Origin: a bacterium
GTDB taxonomy: Bacteria > Joyebacterota > Joyebacteria > Joyebacterales > Joyebacteraceae
Assembly: GCA_029990205.1 (NCBI GenBank)
Contig: JAPEKQ010000005.1
Span: forward strand, 62,001 to 126,000
Reading direction: 5' to 3'
DNA: 64,000 nt
The position numbers were made by a program, and so were the translations under genes. Below, piece by piece: positions 24,238-34,278 of this stretch; the first letter of the stretch is position 1, and every line of letters starts with the position of its first letter. The notes below the pieces were generated by a model. That model was not told the origin of the DNA. It searched no databases and was given only the letters and a program-made list of their open reading frames with translations.

Positions 24238-26766
24238 GTGGACGAGAACAGGGCCGCTACCGACCACACGACGGAGGACGACCGCAAACTCCGCGAGCGG
24301 GTCAGCGCGCTCGAACGACTCAACGCAGAGCTCTCCGCCCGAGAGGAGCGGTTCCGCACGATCGTCGACAACGCAACCGACGCGATCGTTGTCATTCAGG
24401 ACGGCACGCTCAAGCTGGCCAATCCCCACATCGTCAGCATCTCCGGATACGACCAGGCGACGCTTCTCTCGATGCCGTTCACCGACTTCATCCACCCGGA
24501 TGACCGTGAGATGGTCGTCGACCTTCACCTTCGGCATCTGCGCGGTGAGGAAAGCGGTGAACCATACACGATGCGCGGTATCACTGCCGACGGCGAGACC
24601 AAGGCGCTGGAGTTTCGCGCGGTGCTCATCCAGTGGGAGCAGCGCCCCGCCATACTCGCTTTCCTACGGGACGTGACGCTCCGACTCGAGGCGGAACACG
24701 CACTGCGGGACAGCGAGACGCTCTACCGGTCGCTCTTCGACCAGGCGAACGATGCGATCTTCCTCGTCCGCGGCGACGAGTTCATCGACTGCAACGAGAA
24801 GACGCTCGACATGTTCGGATGTACGCGCGACCAGATCGTCGGCCAGCCTCCCTACCGATTCTCCCCGCCGAAGCAGGCCGATGGGCGCAGCTCGAAGGAG
24901 GCCGCGATCGAGAGGATCACGGCGACCTTCAACGGCGAGCCCCAGCGCTTCGAGTGGCTTCATGCCAGACACGACGGCAGCGTCTTCGAGGCCGAGGTCA
25001 GCCTGAGCAATATCGAGATCGCGGGCGAGCATCTGGTCTTCGCGTTCGTCAGCGACATCAGCGGCCGCAAGTGGTTCGAACGCGTCCAGACGACACTGCT
25101 CGAAATCTCCCAGTCCGCGCACTCGGCACGAAGCCTCGAGCATCTGTTCAGCGCCACGCGCGTCTCGCTCTCGGCACTCATGGAGACCACGAACTTGTAC
25201 GTCGCGCTCCAGGATGAGCAGGAGGGCATGTACCGCTTCGAGTGCTTCTACGACGAGTACGATGACGTCGAACTGCACACGCTCCGTGACGCGTCGAACA
25301 CGCTTACGGACTACGTCAGGCGCACGGGTGATCCCCTGCTCCTCACGGGACCTGAGTTCGAGGCGTTCCGGCAGCGTGAGGGCATCAGGGACGCGGGAGC
25401 GTCGTTCGATTCATGGCTCGGAGTCCCGCTGATCACGCCTCGCGGGACCATGGGTGTGTGCGTTGTTCAGAGCTACAGCGACGAGAAAGCGTACACTCAG
25501 CGAGATCTCAATCTGATGTCGTTCGTGGCCGAGCATCTCGGCACGGCGATCGTCCGGCTTCAGGACGAGGAGAACAGAGCGGTTCTCGAGAGCCAGGTCC
25601 GCCAGGCACAGAAACTCGAGAGCCTGGGCGTCCTCGCTGGCGGCATTGCGCACGACTTCAACAATCTCCTCACCGGCATCCTCGGCAACGCAGATCTGGC
25701 GCTGCTCGATCTACCGAGAACGTCGTCGGCGGCGGTCGCGCTCAACGAGATTCGGGACATCTCTCGGCGCGCTTCCGATCTCTGCAAGCAGATGCTCGCC
25801 TACTCCGGACGCGCCGCCAGCGCGCCGGAACCCGTGGACCTCGCCGGCGAGATCCACGGTATGCGGGACGTGCTCGAATCACTCATTCCGAACACCGCAA
25901 CGTTTGCGCTCGAGGCGAGCCCGGCTGGGGCGGTGAACGTGGATCGCGCACAGTTGGCGCAGGTCGTCCGTACGCTCGTGACCAACTCTGTCGAGGCGCT
26001 CGACGGAGAACCGGGAGAGATCTGTGTGGCAACAGGAACGGCTTGTCTCGATCACACCTCACTTCCGGGCACCATGGAGACGGACGCGACTCGGAGCAAG
26101 GAACCCTGCGCGTTCATCGAGGTCCGCGACACCGGGTGCGGAATGGACGAAGAGACTCAGCAGCGCGTGTTCGAGCCGTTCTTCTCGACGAAGTTCACCG
26201 GCCGTGGCCTCGGCCTGCCGGCGGTTCAGGGAATCGTGCGGATGCACGGAGGGAGTGTCAGTGTCGTGAGCAGACCGGGCGAAGGCACGACGATGCGTAT
26301 CGTCCTCCCGCCTTCCGACACCGGAGTACCATCGAACACGGAGGAGTGCGAGCCCATGGACAATGCGAGATCTGAGATGAATCACAACCCACGCGTGCTG
26401 CTGGTTGACGACGAGGACGTCGTACGCAACGTCGGCGAGATACTCCTCGACAAGGCCGGATACAACGTGACCACGGCGGCCGACGGACGCTGTGCTCTCG
26501 AGTTCTTCCGCGAACACTCGGAGGAGATCGCGTGCGTTGTGCTTGATCTGTCAATGCCGGACATGGATGGCGAACAGGTGTTCGAGATGATGCGTAACGT
26601 CCGTCCCGATGTGCCGATCCTGATATCAAGCGGCTACTCGGGAAGCGACATCGTGAAGCGATTCGAGCGGTGCGACCACTGGGGATTCCTCCAGAAGCCC
26701 TTCAGTTCGGACTCGCTGATCGCCGAGGTATCGCGCATGACGGGCGAACCGCTGCGCCCCCAGTAG
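24238..26766 (+). CDS. Cytosolic hybrid histidine kinase PAS-PAS-GAF-HisKA-HATPase-REC
   Basis: An 842-residue sensor. After a short coiled-coil come two PAS domains (about 40-150 and 155-275) and a GAF domain (about 295-440). A HisKA helix follows with the phospho-acceptor His472 in [14 protein letters not shown], then the ATP-binding domain ([22 protein letters not shown]). The C-terminal receiver has Asp770 in VVLDLSMP and DD near its start. There is no membrane helix, so it senses a cytosolic signal, possibly through a PAS ligand. GTG 24238 is chosen for GGAGG eight bases before; an ATG 26 codons upstream is the alternative. It is closely related to the kinase downstream. There is no separate DNA-binding regulator, so output is through an unlinked partner. 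Confidence 0.9.
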   Translation: MDENRAATDHTTEDDRKLRERVSALERLNAELSAREERFRTIVDNATDAIVVIQDGTLKLANPHIVSISGYDQATLLSMPFTDFIHPDDREMVVDLHLRHLRGEESGEPYTMRGITADGETKALEFRAVLIQWEQRPAILAFLRDVTLRLEAEHALRDSETLYRSLFDQANDAIFLVRGDEFIDCNEKTLDMFGCTRDQIVGQPPYRFSPPKQADGRSSKEAAIERITATFNGEPQRFEWLHARHDGSVFEAEVSLSNIEIAGEHLVFAFVSDISGRKWFERVQTTLLEISQSAHSARSLEHLFSATRVSLSALMETTNLYVALQDEQEGMYRFECFYDEYDDVELHTLRDASNTLTDYVRRTGDPLLLTGPEFEAFRQREGIRDAGASFDSWLGVPLITPRGTMGVCVVQSYSDEKAYTQRDLNLMSFVAEHLGTAIVRLQDEENRAVLESQVRQAQKLESLGVLAGGIAHDFNNLLTGILGNADLALLDLPRTSSAAVALNEIRDISRRASDLCKQMLAYSGRAASAPEPVDLAGEIHGMRDVLESLIPNTATFALEASPAGAVNVDRAQLAQVVRTLVTNSVEALDGEPGEICVATGTACLDHTSLPGTMETDATRSKEPCAFIEVRDTGCGMDEETQQRVFEPFFSTKFTGRGLGLPAVQGIVRMHGGSVSVVSRPGEGTTMRIVLPPSDTGVPSNTEECEPMDNARSEMNHNPRVLLVDDEDVVRNVGEILLDKAGYNVTTAADGRCALEFFREHSEEIACVVLDLSMPDMDGEQVFEMMRNVRPDVPILISSGYSGSDIVKRFERCDHWGFLQKPFSSDSLIAEVSRMTGEPLRPQ

Positions 26767-26791
26767 GACCGTACGCCCATCGAAATCCCAC

Positions 26792-26819
26792 TTGCGTTTG
26801 CCACGCTCGGTGATAGGAT
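26792..26819 (+). promoter_or_regulatory. Possible promoter for the second hybrid kinase
   Basis: TTGCGT (26792-26797), 16 bases, TAGGAT (26814-26819), about 62 bases before the start codon. Confidence 0.4.
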
Positions 26820-26880
26820 ACGCACAGACTTGGACTGGTGTGTGCAGGATGCGCTGACACAGACTCCGAAGACACCTTCG

Positions 26881-29800
26881 ATGATAATGAAGAGACTCCT
26901 CATAGTGGCGACCGTCGCGACTCTCGTCGCGCTCGCCTTTGCCCTCGCGGCACCACAGTCGGCCCTCGCCCAGGAGGGCCGCCCGCTCATCGTGCGCGGA
27001 GACGACAACTACCCACCGTACGAGTTCCTCGACGACGCCGGTCAGCCGGCGGGATACAACATCGATCTCATCCGCGCCGTCGCGGAGGAGGCCGAACTCG
27101 AGATCGATATCCAGCTCACCCCCTGGCAGGAGGTGGTCGAGGATCTCCGCGAGGGCCGGGCCGACATCGTGTCCGGCATGTACCGCTCCTCCGCCCGCGA
27201 GCAGGAGTTCAGCTTCTCACACACGCACATCGTCGTGACACACTCACTGTTCACCAGGAAGGGTTCGCCGCTCCGGACACTCGAGGATGCCCGCGGCGCG
27301 TCGATCATCGTCCAGGACGGCGATATCATGCACGACTACCTGGTGGAGACGGGACTCACCAGCAAGATCGTGACGGTCCCGGACCAGCAGACGGCTCTTG
27401 AGCTGCTCGCCACCGGGCGGCACGACTGCGCGCTTGTGGGCAAGCTTCAGGGACTCTTCCACATCCATCGCAGCGGACTGACCCACCTCATCGCGCCGGT
27501 CGGCGATGAGATCCTGCCGCGCAGCTACTGCTTCGCGGTCCGGAAGGGCAACACCGAGCTCCTTGCGAGGCTCGCGGCTGGCCACACGGCGGTCAGGACC
27601 GCAGGGCTCGACTCCGAACTCAGATCCCGGTGGTTCCCTCAGGAGGCACCGGCCGTCAAGTGGCACGTGCTCAAGCTCGCCGCGTGGATCGGTATCCCGC
27701 TGCTCCTTCTCCTGGCGGGTGCGCTGTACTGGTCGTGGTCGCTCGAACGCGAGGTCGCCCGCAAGACACGCGAGATCAAGCGAGAGCTCACTGAACGCAT
27801 CCGCGTCGAAGAGGCGATTCGCGACCGCGAGGAGCAGCTCAGGAAGATCGTGCAGAACATGCCCGTCATGGTGTTCGGGTTCGACGAGATGGGCCGCATC
27901 ACGGCATGGAACGCCGAGTGCGAACGTGTGACCGGATACTCGGCCGACGAGATCATCGGCCGTGACGCCATCCTCGAGGTCCTCTATCCGGACGACGACT
28001 TCCGGAACAAGCTGGTGGCCGAGTGGAGCAAGCGAGGGCGCGACTACCGAAACTGGGAATGGGAGATCACGCACAAGGACGGCTCGCAGCGAACTGTCTC
28101 CTGGTCGAACATCTCGGACCGCATGCCGATCAGCGGGTGGGCGCATTGGGGCATAGGCACCGACGTGACCTGGCTCCGCGATATCGAGCGGTCGCTTGAG
28201 TACGGCGAGGACAGATACCGCGCGATCTCGGACTTGACCTCGGACTTCGCGTACGCGTTCCGCGTGGACGAGAACGGAACGTTCACGGCGGAGTGGGTCA
28301 CCGGCGCACTGGAGCGTATGTCGGGGTGGACGAAGGAGCAGTTGAAGAACCGTGGCGGGTGGGAAGCGCTGCTGCTCCCGGAGGACCGTCGGATCGCACA
28401 GCGGCAGATCGAGCAGCTTCTCGCCGGGCAGGAATCCGTAGTCGAGTACCGAGTCGTGACGAAGGATGAGAAGACACGCTGGGTCCGCGACTACGCGCGA
28501 CCCGTGTGGGACGAATCGCTCGGGCGAACGACGCGAGTCGTGGGCGCCGTGCAGGACATCACCGAGCGCCGCGCCACCGAGGAGGATCTCCGCGGTTCGG
28601 AGGCCCTCTATAGAATGACGATGGACTCCATGCACGACGCGGTCCACGTCGTGGACCGGAAGCTGCGCATCACACTGATGAACCAGCGGAACAGGGAGTG
28701 GCTGGCCGGGCTCGGCGTGGACGTACCCGAAGTCGGCGCCTGCCTCCGGGACGCATTCCCGTTTCTCGGCGACGCGACGTTCAAGCAGTATGAACGGGTG
28801 TTCGAAACAGGCGAGACGGTCACGACCGAAGAGCAGGTGCAGCTCATGGACCACGAGGTCTTCACCGAGATAACAAAGATCCCGGTCATCGAAAGCGGGA
28901 TCGTCACACGGGTCATCACGATCGTCCACGACGCCACGACCCGCAGGAGGATGCAGCGGCTGACTCAGGTCCAGCGCGATCTGAGCATCACGCTTCACTC
29001 GGTGCAGTCGGTCGAGGAGTCGCTGGACCGCTGCATCAGGGCCGCCTTCGATGTCTCGGGCGCAGATGCAGGCGCCGTCTTCCTCGCCGAGGAAGACGGA
29101 TTCAGGCTCGCCGCGTCGGTCGGTCACTCGGACGACTTCGTTCGCATGGCCACCCGGATCTCATCGGAGATCACTACCGTCGCCGAGGCCGCGGAAAGCA
29201 GAAACGGTGTCTTTATCGCGAACGCCGACAGCGCCCTGGCACAGGAACCGAGGAGCGAACTCCACGAGTCGTTCCAGCGCGAGGGGGCGACCGCGGCGGC
29301 GCTGTTGCCGATCCTGTACGAGGGGCAGCTCTCCGGTCTCCTCGGCATCGCGTCGCGGGAGCTCGCGGACTTCCCGCCGCACGCGCGCGAGGCGCTGCTC
29401 ACGATGGCGTCCAGCATCGGCAGCATCGTTGCGAGCAAGAGGGCGGCCGAAGCTCTCTCCACGTCAGAGAAGAAGTTCCGCGGCCTGTTCTCCACGAGTC
29501 TTGACGGCATCGCCGTGGGGACGCTCGACGATGCGATCTACGAAGCCAACCCGGCCTTCCTGGAAATCGTCGGATACACGATGGACGAGCTCAGCGGGAT
29601 GCGATTCGTAGACCTGACTCCCGAGAAGTGGCACGAGCACGACAGGGCAGTCAGCGAGCTGGTGATGGAGCGCGGGTTCTCCGACGAGTACGAGAAGGAG
29701 TACCGGCGGAAGGACGGAACCATCGTCCCGGTGGCCGTGCGCGCGTGGTTGGACAGGGACGAACAGGGACAATCGTCGCGAATCTGGGGCACCGTGCGCG

Positions 29801-31497
29801 ACATCACGGCGCAGAAGAACGAGGAGCTGGCGCGTTCGGTCCTCCTCAACATCTCTCAGGCCGCCGGCGGCACCGTCACGCTCGAGGCGTTCCTGCACAC
29901 CGTGCGACAGGAACTCGGGCGACTGATGGACACGACGAACTTCTACGTGGCGCTCTACGACGAGGAGACGAAGCTCTACTCGTTCCCCTACCACGTCGAT
30001 GCGGTCGACGCCGCGCCCGACGGACCGATCCCGCTCGAGAACAGCGTCACCGACTACGTCCGTCGCACGGGCGAGCCATATCTCATCGACCAGAGAACCC
30101 AGGAACGACTTGAGGACGAACAGGATGTCACGGTCTACGGTGAGCCCTCCCCCGTCTGGATGGGGATGCCTCTGAAGACATCGCGCGGCGTCTTCGGCGT
30201 CGTAGCGGTTCAGAGCTACGACGAGAGTGAGCTCTACACGGAGCGCGAGCTCGAGCTGATGCGATTTGTCTCCGGGAATATCTCGCTCGCCGTCGAGAGG
30301 AAGAAGGCCGAGGAGGAGCGGCGCGAACTTGAGGAGCAAGTCCGCCACACACAGAAGCTCGAGAGCCTCGGTGTGCTCGCGGGTGGCATCGCGCACGACT
30401 TCAACAACCTGCTCACCGGCATCCTTGGCAACGCGGACATGGCGCTGCTCGAACTCAACGAGAGGGACCCGGCGTCCGAGAGTGTACGGGCCATTCGGGA
30501 CGCGGCGGAGCGTGCGGCCGACCTCAGTCGCCAGATGCTCGCCTACTCGGGGAAGGGCCGTTTCGTCATCGAACCGATCGACCTCAACGACGTCATCAAC
30601 GAGATGTCGCACCTGCTCGAGGCGTCGCTCTCGAAGAGCGCGGTCGTCCGATTCGACCTCGCCGGGAATCTGCCCCTCATCACTGGCGACGCGACGCAGA
30701 TCCGCCAGATCATCATGAATCTCATGACCAATGCCTCGGACGCCATCGGCGACCACAACGGCGTGATCACGCTGAGAACCCATGCGACCGAGTGCGACCG
30801 GTTCGATCTGTCGCAGGGATACGTGGGCGAGGAACTCCCGGAAGGAACCTACGTCTGTATCGAGGTGGAGGACTCAGGCGCAGGAATGGATGAGGAGACG
30901 GTGTCACGCATCTTCGATCCGTTCTTCACGACCAAGTTCACTGGCCGCGGGCTCGGGCTCGCCGCGGTTCTCGGCATCGTGCGCGCTCACAAGGGCACGA
31001 TCTCCGTCGAGAGCTCGCCGGGCGCCGGCACGACGTTCCGCGTGCTCGTCCCCATCAGCACCGACGAAGACGCCGTGGCGGCAGTGCAGGAAGCCGCGAA
31101 GGAGTCGCGCTCCGCGTGGAACGCCGAGGCGGGGACCGTTCTGCTCGTCGATGACGAACCGACGGTGCGGCGCGTCACGCAGAAGATGCTCGAACGCGCC
31201 GGGTTCGACGTTGTCACGGCGTCCGACGGACTCAAGGCGCTCGAGGCGTACCGGAAGCACGCCGAGAACATCGTGTGCGTACTGCTCGACCTCACCATGC
31301 CGAACATGGGCGGCGAGGAGACGTTCCGCGAGCTGAGGAAGCTCAACCCGGATCTCCGCATCATCCTCTCGAGCGGCTACGGCGAGAAGGAGATCACCAG
31401 TCGCTTCGTCGGTGAGGGGCTCGCCGGCTTCATCCAGAAGCCGTACCTCGCTGCCAAGCTCGTCACGAAGGTCCGCGACGCGCTCTCGAACTCCTGA
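26881..31497 (+). CDS. Membrane hybrid histidine kinase with periplasmic SBP sensor, multiple PAS/GAF, HisKA-HATPase-REC
   Basis: A 1538-residue sensor. A signal peptide is followed by a bacterial solute-binding (family 3, Venus-flytrap) domain at about 34-255 ([32 protein letters not shown]). A membrane helix lies at about 263-285, then a coiled linker and at least three PAS domains to about 700. A GAF domain, a further PAS (about 865-990) and a second GAF (about 1000-1145) follow. The HisKA acceptor is His1172 in [14 protein letters not shown]; the HATPase has DSGAGMDEE and [15 protein letters not shown]. The receiver has Asp1470 in VLLDLTMP. The layout recalls BvgS/EvgS sensors, and the flytrap suggests an amino acid or similar small ligand. 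Its last 550 residues mirror the preceding kinase. An ATG two codons later is equally possible. Confidence 0.92.
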   Translation: MIMKRLLIVATVATLVALAFALAAPQSALAQEGRPLIVRGDDNYPPYEFLDDAGQPAGYNIDLIRAVAEEAELEIDIQLTPWQEVVEDLREGRADIVSGMYRSSAREQEFSFSHTHIVVTHSLFTRKGSPLRTLEDARGASIIVQDGDIMHDYLVETGLTSKIVTVPDQQTALELLATGRHDCALVGKLQGLFHIHRSGLTHLIAPVGDEILPRSYCFAVRKGNTELLARLAAGHTAVRTAGLDSELRSRWFPQEAPAVKWHVLKLAAWIGIPLLLLLAGALYWSWSLEREVARKTREIKRELTERIRVEEAIRDREEQLRKIVQNMPVMVFGFDEMGRITAWNAECERVTGYSADEIIGRDAILEVLYPDDDFRNKLVAEWSKRGRDYRNWEWEITHKDGSQRTVSWSNISDRMPISGWAHWGIGTDVTWLRDIERSLEYGEDRYRAISDLTSDFAYAFRVDENGTFTAEWVTGALERMSGWTKEQLKNRGGWEALLLPEDRRIAQRQIEQLLAGQESVVEYRVVTKDEKTRWVRDYARPVWDESLGRTTRVVGAVQDITERRATEEDLRGSEALYRMTMDSMHDAVHVVDRKLRITLMNQRNREWLAGLGVDVPEVGACLRDAFPFLGDATFKQYERVFETGETVTTEEQVQLMDHEVFTEITKIPVIESGIVTRVITIVHDATTRRRMQRLTQVQRDLSITLHSVQSVEESLDRCIRAAFDVSGADAGAVFLAEEDGFRLAASVGHSDDFVRMATRISSEITTVAEAAESRNGVFIANADSALAQEPRSELHESFQREGATAAALLPILYEGQLSGLLGIASRELADFPPHAREALLTMASSIGSIVASKRAAEALSTSEKKFRGLFSTSLDGIAVGTLDDAIYEANPAFLEIVGYTMDELSGMRFVDLTPEKWHEHDRAVSELVMERGFSDEYEKEYRRKDGTIVPVAVRAWLDRDEQGQSSRIWGTVRDITAQKNEELARSVLLNISQAAGGTVTLEAFLHTVRQELGRLMDTTNFYVALYDEETKLYSFPYHVDAVDAAPDGPIPLENSVTDYVRRTGEPYLIDQRTQERLEDEQDVTVYGEPSPVWMGMPLKTSRGVFGVVAVQSYDESELYTERELELMRFVSGNISLAVERKKAEEERRELEEQVRHTQKLESLGVLAGGIAHDFNNLLTGILGNADMALLELNERDPASESVRAIRDAAERAADLSRQMLAYSGKGRFVIEPIDLNDVINEMSHLLEASLSKSAVVRFDLAGNLPLITGDATQIRQIIMNLMTNASDAIGDHNGVITLRTHATECDRFDLSQGYVGEELPEGTYVCIEVEDSGAGMDEETVSRIFDPFFTTKFTGRGLGLAAVLGIVRAHKGTISVESSPGAGTTFRVLVPISTDEDAVAAVQEAAKESRSAWNAEAGTVLLVDDEPTVRRVTQKMLERAGFDVVTASDGLKALEAYRKHAENIVCVLLDLTMPNMGGEETFRELRKLNPDLRIILSSGYGEKEITSRFVGEGLAGFIQKPYLAAKLVTKVRDALSNS

Positions 31498-31581
31498 CCG
31501 ACGCGCAGGAACCCCATTCCAGTCCGCAGGAGCCCCACTCCGACCCGCAGAAGTCCCACTCCGACGCGCAGGAGCCCCATT
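31498..31581. repeat. Four tandem copies of a 21-bp unit
   Basis: The unit is close to CCGACGCGCAGGAGCCCCATT, present four times head to tail with a few substitutions. It begins on the base after the kinase's TGA stop. The remaining 131 bases to the glgP stop hold a GC-rich stretch and then an unusually AT-rich run (TCTCTATATATAATG near 31655). No gene is seen. Confidence 0.85.
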
Positions 31582-31712
31582 CCGCACGGCGGTGTGCCCC
31601 CTCTGGGGACCCCGCCCCGCGGCGCGGGACGGTCCCACGCCTCTCTATACATCCTCTCTATATATAATGAAGGGAGAACCCGGAGGTGACGCCGGCGGCC
31701 GGGGCGGCAGCC

Positions 31713-34196
31713 CTACTCCGGGTCGTGGACCGACGTCGGATGGAATGCTCTGAGGTTCCAGATGTTGCTCGCGTACTCGGAGACCGCCCGGTCGCTTGAG
31801 AAACGCTCGATCCGCGCGACGTTGAGAAGCGCCTTCCGCCGCCACGAACCCTGGTCCATGTACTCGGCTCCGATCCGCTTCTGCGCGTCAATGTATGACG
31901 GCAGGTCCGCAAGATGCACGTACGGATCGCCGGGATTGAGGAGCGCCTTGAAGACCCACTCGAAGAGCCCCGGCTCGCGGGGACTGAAGCGGTCCGATGC
32001 CAGCGCGTCGAGCGCGCGACGCACCTTCTCGTCCGAGTCGTAGAGAGCCCTCGGGTCGTAAGCGTGACGTCCTCTGAGGTCGCCGACCTCCTCGGCCGTA
32101 AGACCGAAGATGTGCATGTTCTCCTCACCCACCTCGGCGAGGATCTCGATGTTCGCCCCGTCGAGCGTGCCCACGGTGAGCGCGCCGTTCATGGCGAGCT
32201 TCATGTTGCCGGTTCCCGAAGCCTCGGTTCCCGCCGTCGATATCTGTTCGCTGAGGTCCGCGGCCGGAATGATGCGTTCGGCCAGCGAGACCCGGTAGTC
32301 GGGCAGGAACGCGACGCGCATCAGGCCCGTCGCCTTCGCGTTCCTGTTGACCACGTCTCCGACGTTGTTGATGAGTTTGATGATCTGTTTCGCCGCCCAG
32401 TACCCGGGCGCCGCCTTCCCGGCGAAGAGATAGGTTCGCGGCGCGGCGGGTTCCACTCCGTCCTCAACGAGCTCCAGGTATTCGTAGATGATCCGGAGCA
32501 CGTTGAGAAGCTGGCGCTTGTACTCGTGGATCCGCTTCACGTGCACGTCGAACATCGTGTACGGGTCGACCGTGATGCCCGTCGTCTCGGCGACGGTCGC
32601 GGCCAGGACCTCCTTGTTCTCGTGCTTGGCGGCGGCGAACGCCTCGAGGAACTCCTCGTCGTCTATGTACCGCTCGAGATCGCGGAGCTTCGAGAGGTTG
32701 GTGACCCAGTCGGTCCCGATCGTGCGGTCGAGGAGATCCGACAGCGGCGGGTTGGCCTTCTGCAGCCATCGGCGTTGCGTCACGCCGTTCGTCACGCTCG
32801 TGAAGCGCTCAGGCCAGAGCGCGAAGAAGTCGGGCACGACGTCCGACTTGAGCAGCTCGCTGTGCAGGTCGGCCACGCCGTTGGTCGAATGGCTCGCCAC
32901 GATCGAGAGGTGCGCCATTCGCACGCGTTCCTCTCCCACGGTGTCGATGATGCTCACGTGCCGACGCCGGGCCGCGTCGTCCGGCCAGACATCCATGAGG
33001 TGCTCGCCGAACCGTCTGTCGATCTCGCGGATGATCTCCAGATGACGGGGGACGACCCGGTGAAGAAGCGAGGTCGGCCACGTCTCCAGCGCCTCGGGCA
33101 TGAGCGTATGATTGGTGAAGGCGAACGTATCCTGCGCGATCTTCCACGCGTTCTCCCAGACAACGTTGCGCTCGTCCACAAGGATGCGCATGAGCTCGGC
33201 GATGGCGAGCGTCGGGTGCGTGTCGTTGAGATGCACGGCGACCTTCTCAGCGAAGTCCTCGATCCGGTCGTGCGACGAATCGAACCGCTTCACGAGGTCG
33301 CGAACGGCGCACGCCACAAGGAAGTACTCCTGAATGAGGCGGAGCTCCCTCCCCTGCTCGACCGAGTCCGACGGGTAGAGCACCTTCGAGACGGTCTCGG
33401 ACGCTATCTTCTGCTGAACGGCTCGCAGGTACTCACCCTGGTTGAAGATCTGCATATCGAAGTCTTCAGACGAGCGCGCGGAAAAGAGCCTCAGGAAGTT
33501 CACGGTCTCTCCGCCGTAGCCGACGATGGGCATGTCGTACGGAACACCGATTACGATGCGCTGCCCGAGCCATACGCGCCGCGGCAGTCCGAGCGCGTCG
33601 CGCTGCTCCTCGACCCAGCCGTAGACCGGTACGACGATCGACTCGTTGGAGCGTTCGATGAGCCACGGGTTCGACGACGACATCCAGTTGTCAGGCTGCT
33701 CGCGCTGATACCCGTGATCGATGCGCTGCTTGAACAAGCCGTACTGGTAGTTGATGCCGTAGCCGTATCCGGGCATGTCGAGAGTTGCCAGCGAGTCCAG
33801 GAAGCACGCGGCCAGACGCCCGAGTCCGCCGTTGCCGAGCGCGGCGTCGCGCTCACACTCGCGCACCTCGTCGAGGTCGACACCGAGCTCCTCGACGGCC
33901 TTCCTGCAGGCATCGAAGAGACCAAGGTTGAGGAGGTTGTTGCCGAGCGAACGCCCGACGAGGAACTCCATAGAGAGGTAGTAGAGCCTCTTCGCATCGT
34001 GTTCCGCGTATCTCCGTTCGGTCTCGAGCATGCCGTCGACGAGGAACTCGCGCACGGCAAGACTCACGGCGCGGAACATGTCGTCGCAATCGAGATCGGC
34101 AGGCTCCAGGCCGAGCGAGTAGCGCGCGTGTCGGACGATCGCCTCGCGGAGACGCGGGACCGTATTCCTGAGTGTCGTGTCCGTGTCGCTCGCCAT
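31713..34196 (-). CDS. glgP: Glycogen/alpha-glucan phosphorylase
   Basis: An 827-residue GT35 enzyme that releases glucose 1-phosphate from alpha-1,4-glucans using phosphate. The PLP-binding lysine is in EASGTGNMKLAMNG near residue 660. Conserved stretches LYYLSMEFLVGRSLGNN, DAALGNGGLGRLAACF, GYGYGINYQYGLF, HLNDTHPTLAIAELMR and RIHEYKRQLLN are all present. Length is that of the classic long-form phosphorylase, not the short alpha-glucan type. It degrades storage glycogen in the cytosol. It sits 82 bases after the GGDEF gene on the same strand and is convergent with the large kinase. No other glycogen gene lies in the window. The start ATG 34196 has only a weak ribosome site. Confidence 0.96.
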   Translation of the reverse strand: MASDTDTTLRNTVPRLREAIVRHARYSLGLEPADLDCDDMFRAVSLAVREFLVDGMLETERRYAEHDAKRLYYLSMEFLVGRSLGNNLLNLGLFDACRKAVEELGVDLDEVRECERDAALGNGGLGRLAACFLDSLATLDMPGYGYGINYQYGLFKQRIDHGYQREQPDNWMSSSNPWLIERSNESIVVPVYGWVEEQRDALGLPRRVWLGQRIVIGVPYDMPIVGYGGETVNFLRLFSARSSEDFDMQIFNQGEYLRAVQQKIASETVSKVLYPSDSVEQGRELRLIQEYFLVACAVRDLVKRFDSSHDRIEDFAEKVAVHLNDTHPTLAIAELMRILVDERNVVWENAWKIAQDTFAFTNHTLMPEALETWPTSLLHRVVPRHLEIIREIDRRFGEHLMDVWPDDAARRRHVSIIDTVGEERVRMAHLSIVASHSTNGVADLHSELLKSDVVPDFFALWPERFTSVTNGVTQRRWLQKANPPLSDLLDRTIGTDWVTNLSKLRDLERYIDDEEFLEAFAAAKHENKEVLAATVAETTGITVDPYTMFDVHVKRIHEYKRQLLNVLRIIYEYLELVEDGVEPAAPRTYLFAGKAAPGYWAAKQIIKLINNVGDVVNRNAKATGLMRVAFLPDYRVSLAERIIPAADLSEQISTAGTEASGTGNMKLAMNGALTVGTLDGANIEILAEVGEENMHIFGLTAEEVGDLRGRHAYDPRALYDSDEKVRRALDALASDRFSPREPGLFEWVFKALLNPGDPYVHLADLPSYIDAQKRIGAEYMDQGSWRRKALLNVARIERFSSDRAVSEYASNIWNLRAFHPTSVHDPE

Positions 34197-34278
34197 GAAT
34201 GTGACCAGCGCCTTCCCGTTGAGATCTCGGAGGATGTTGCGGACGGATCAGTATCTGTTCCTGCGTGGCAATACTCTA

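Noticed and set aside
27244-29127. Minus-strand open frame of about 630 codons
   Set aside because: Antisense to the SBP and PAS part of the large hybrid kinase.
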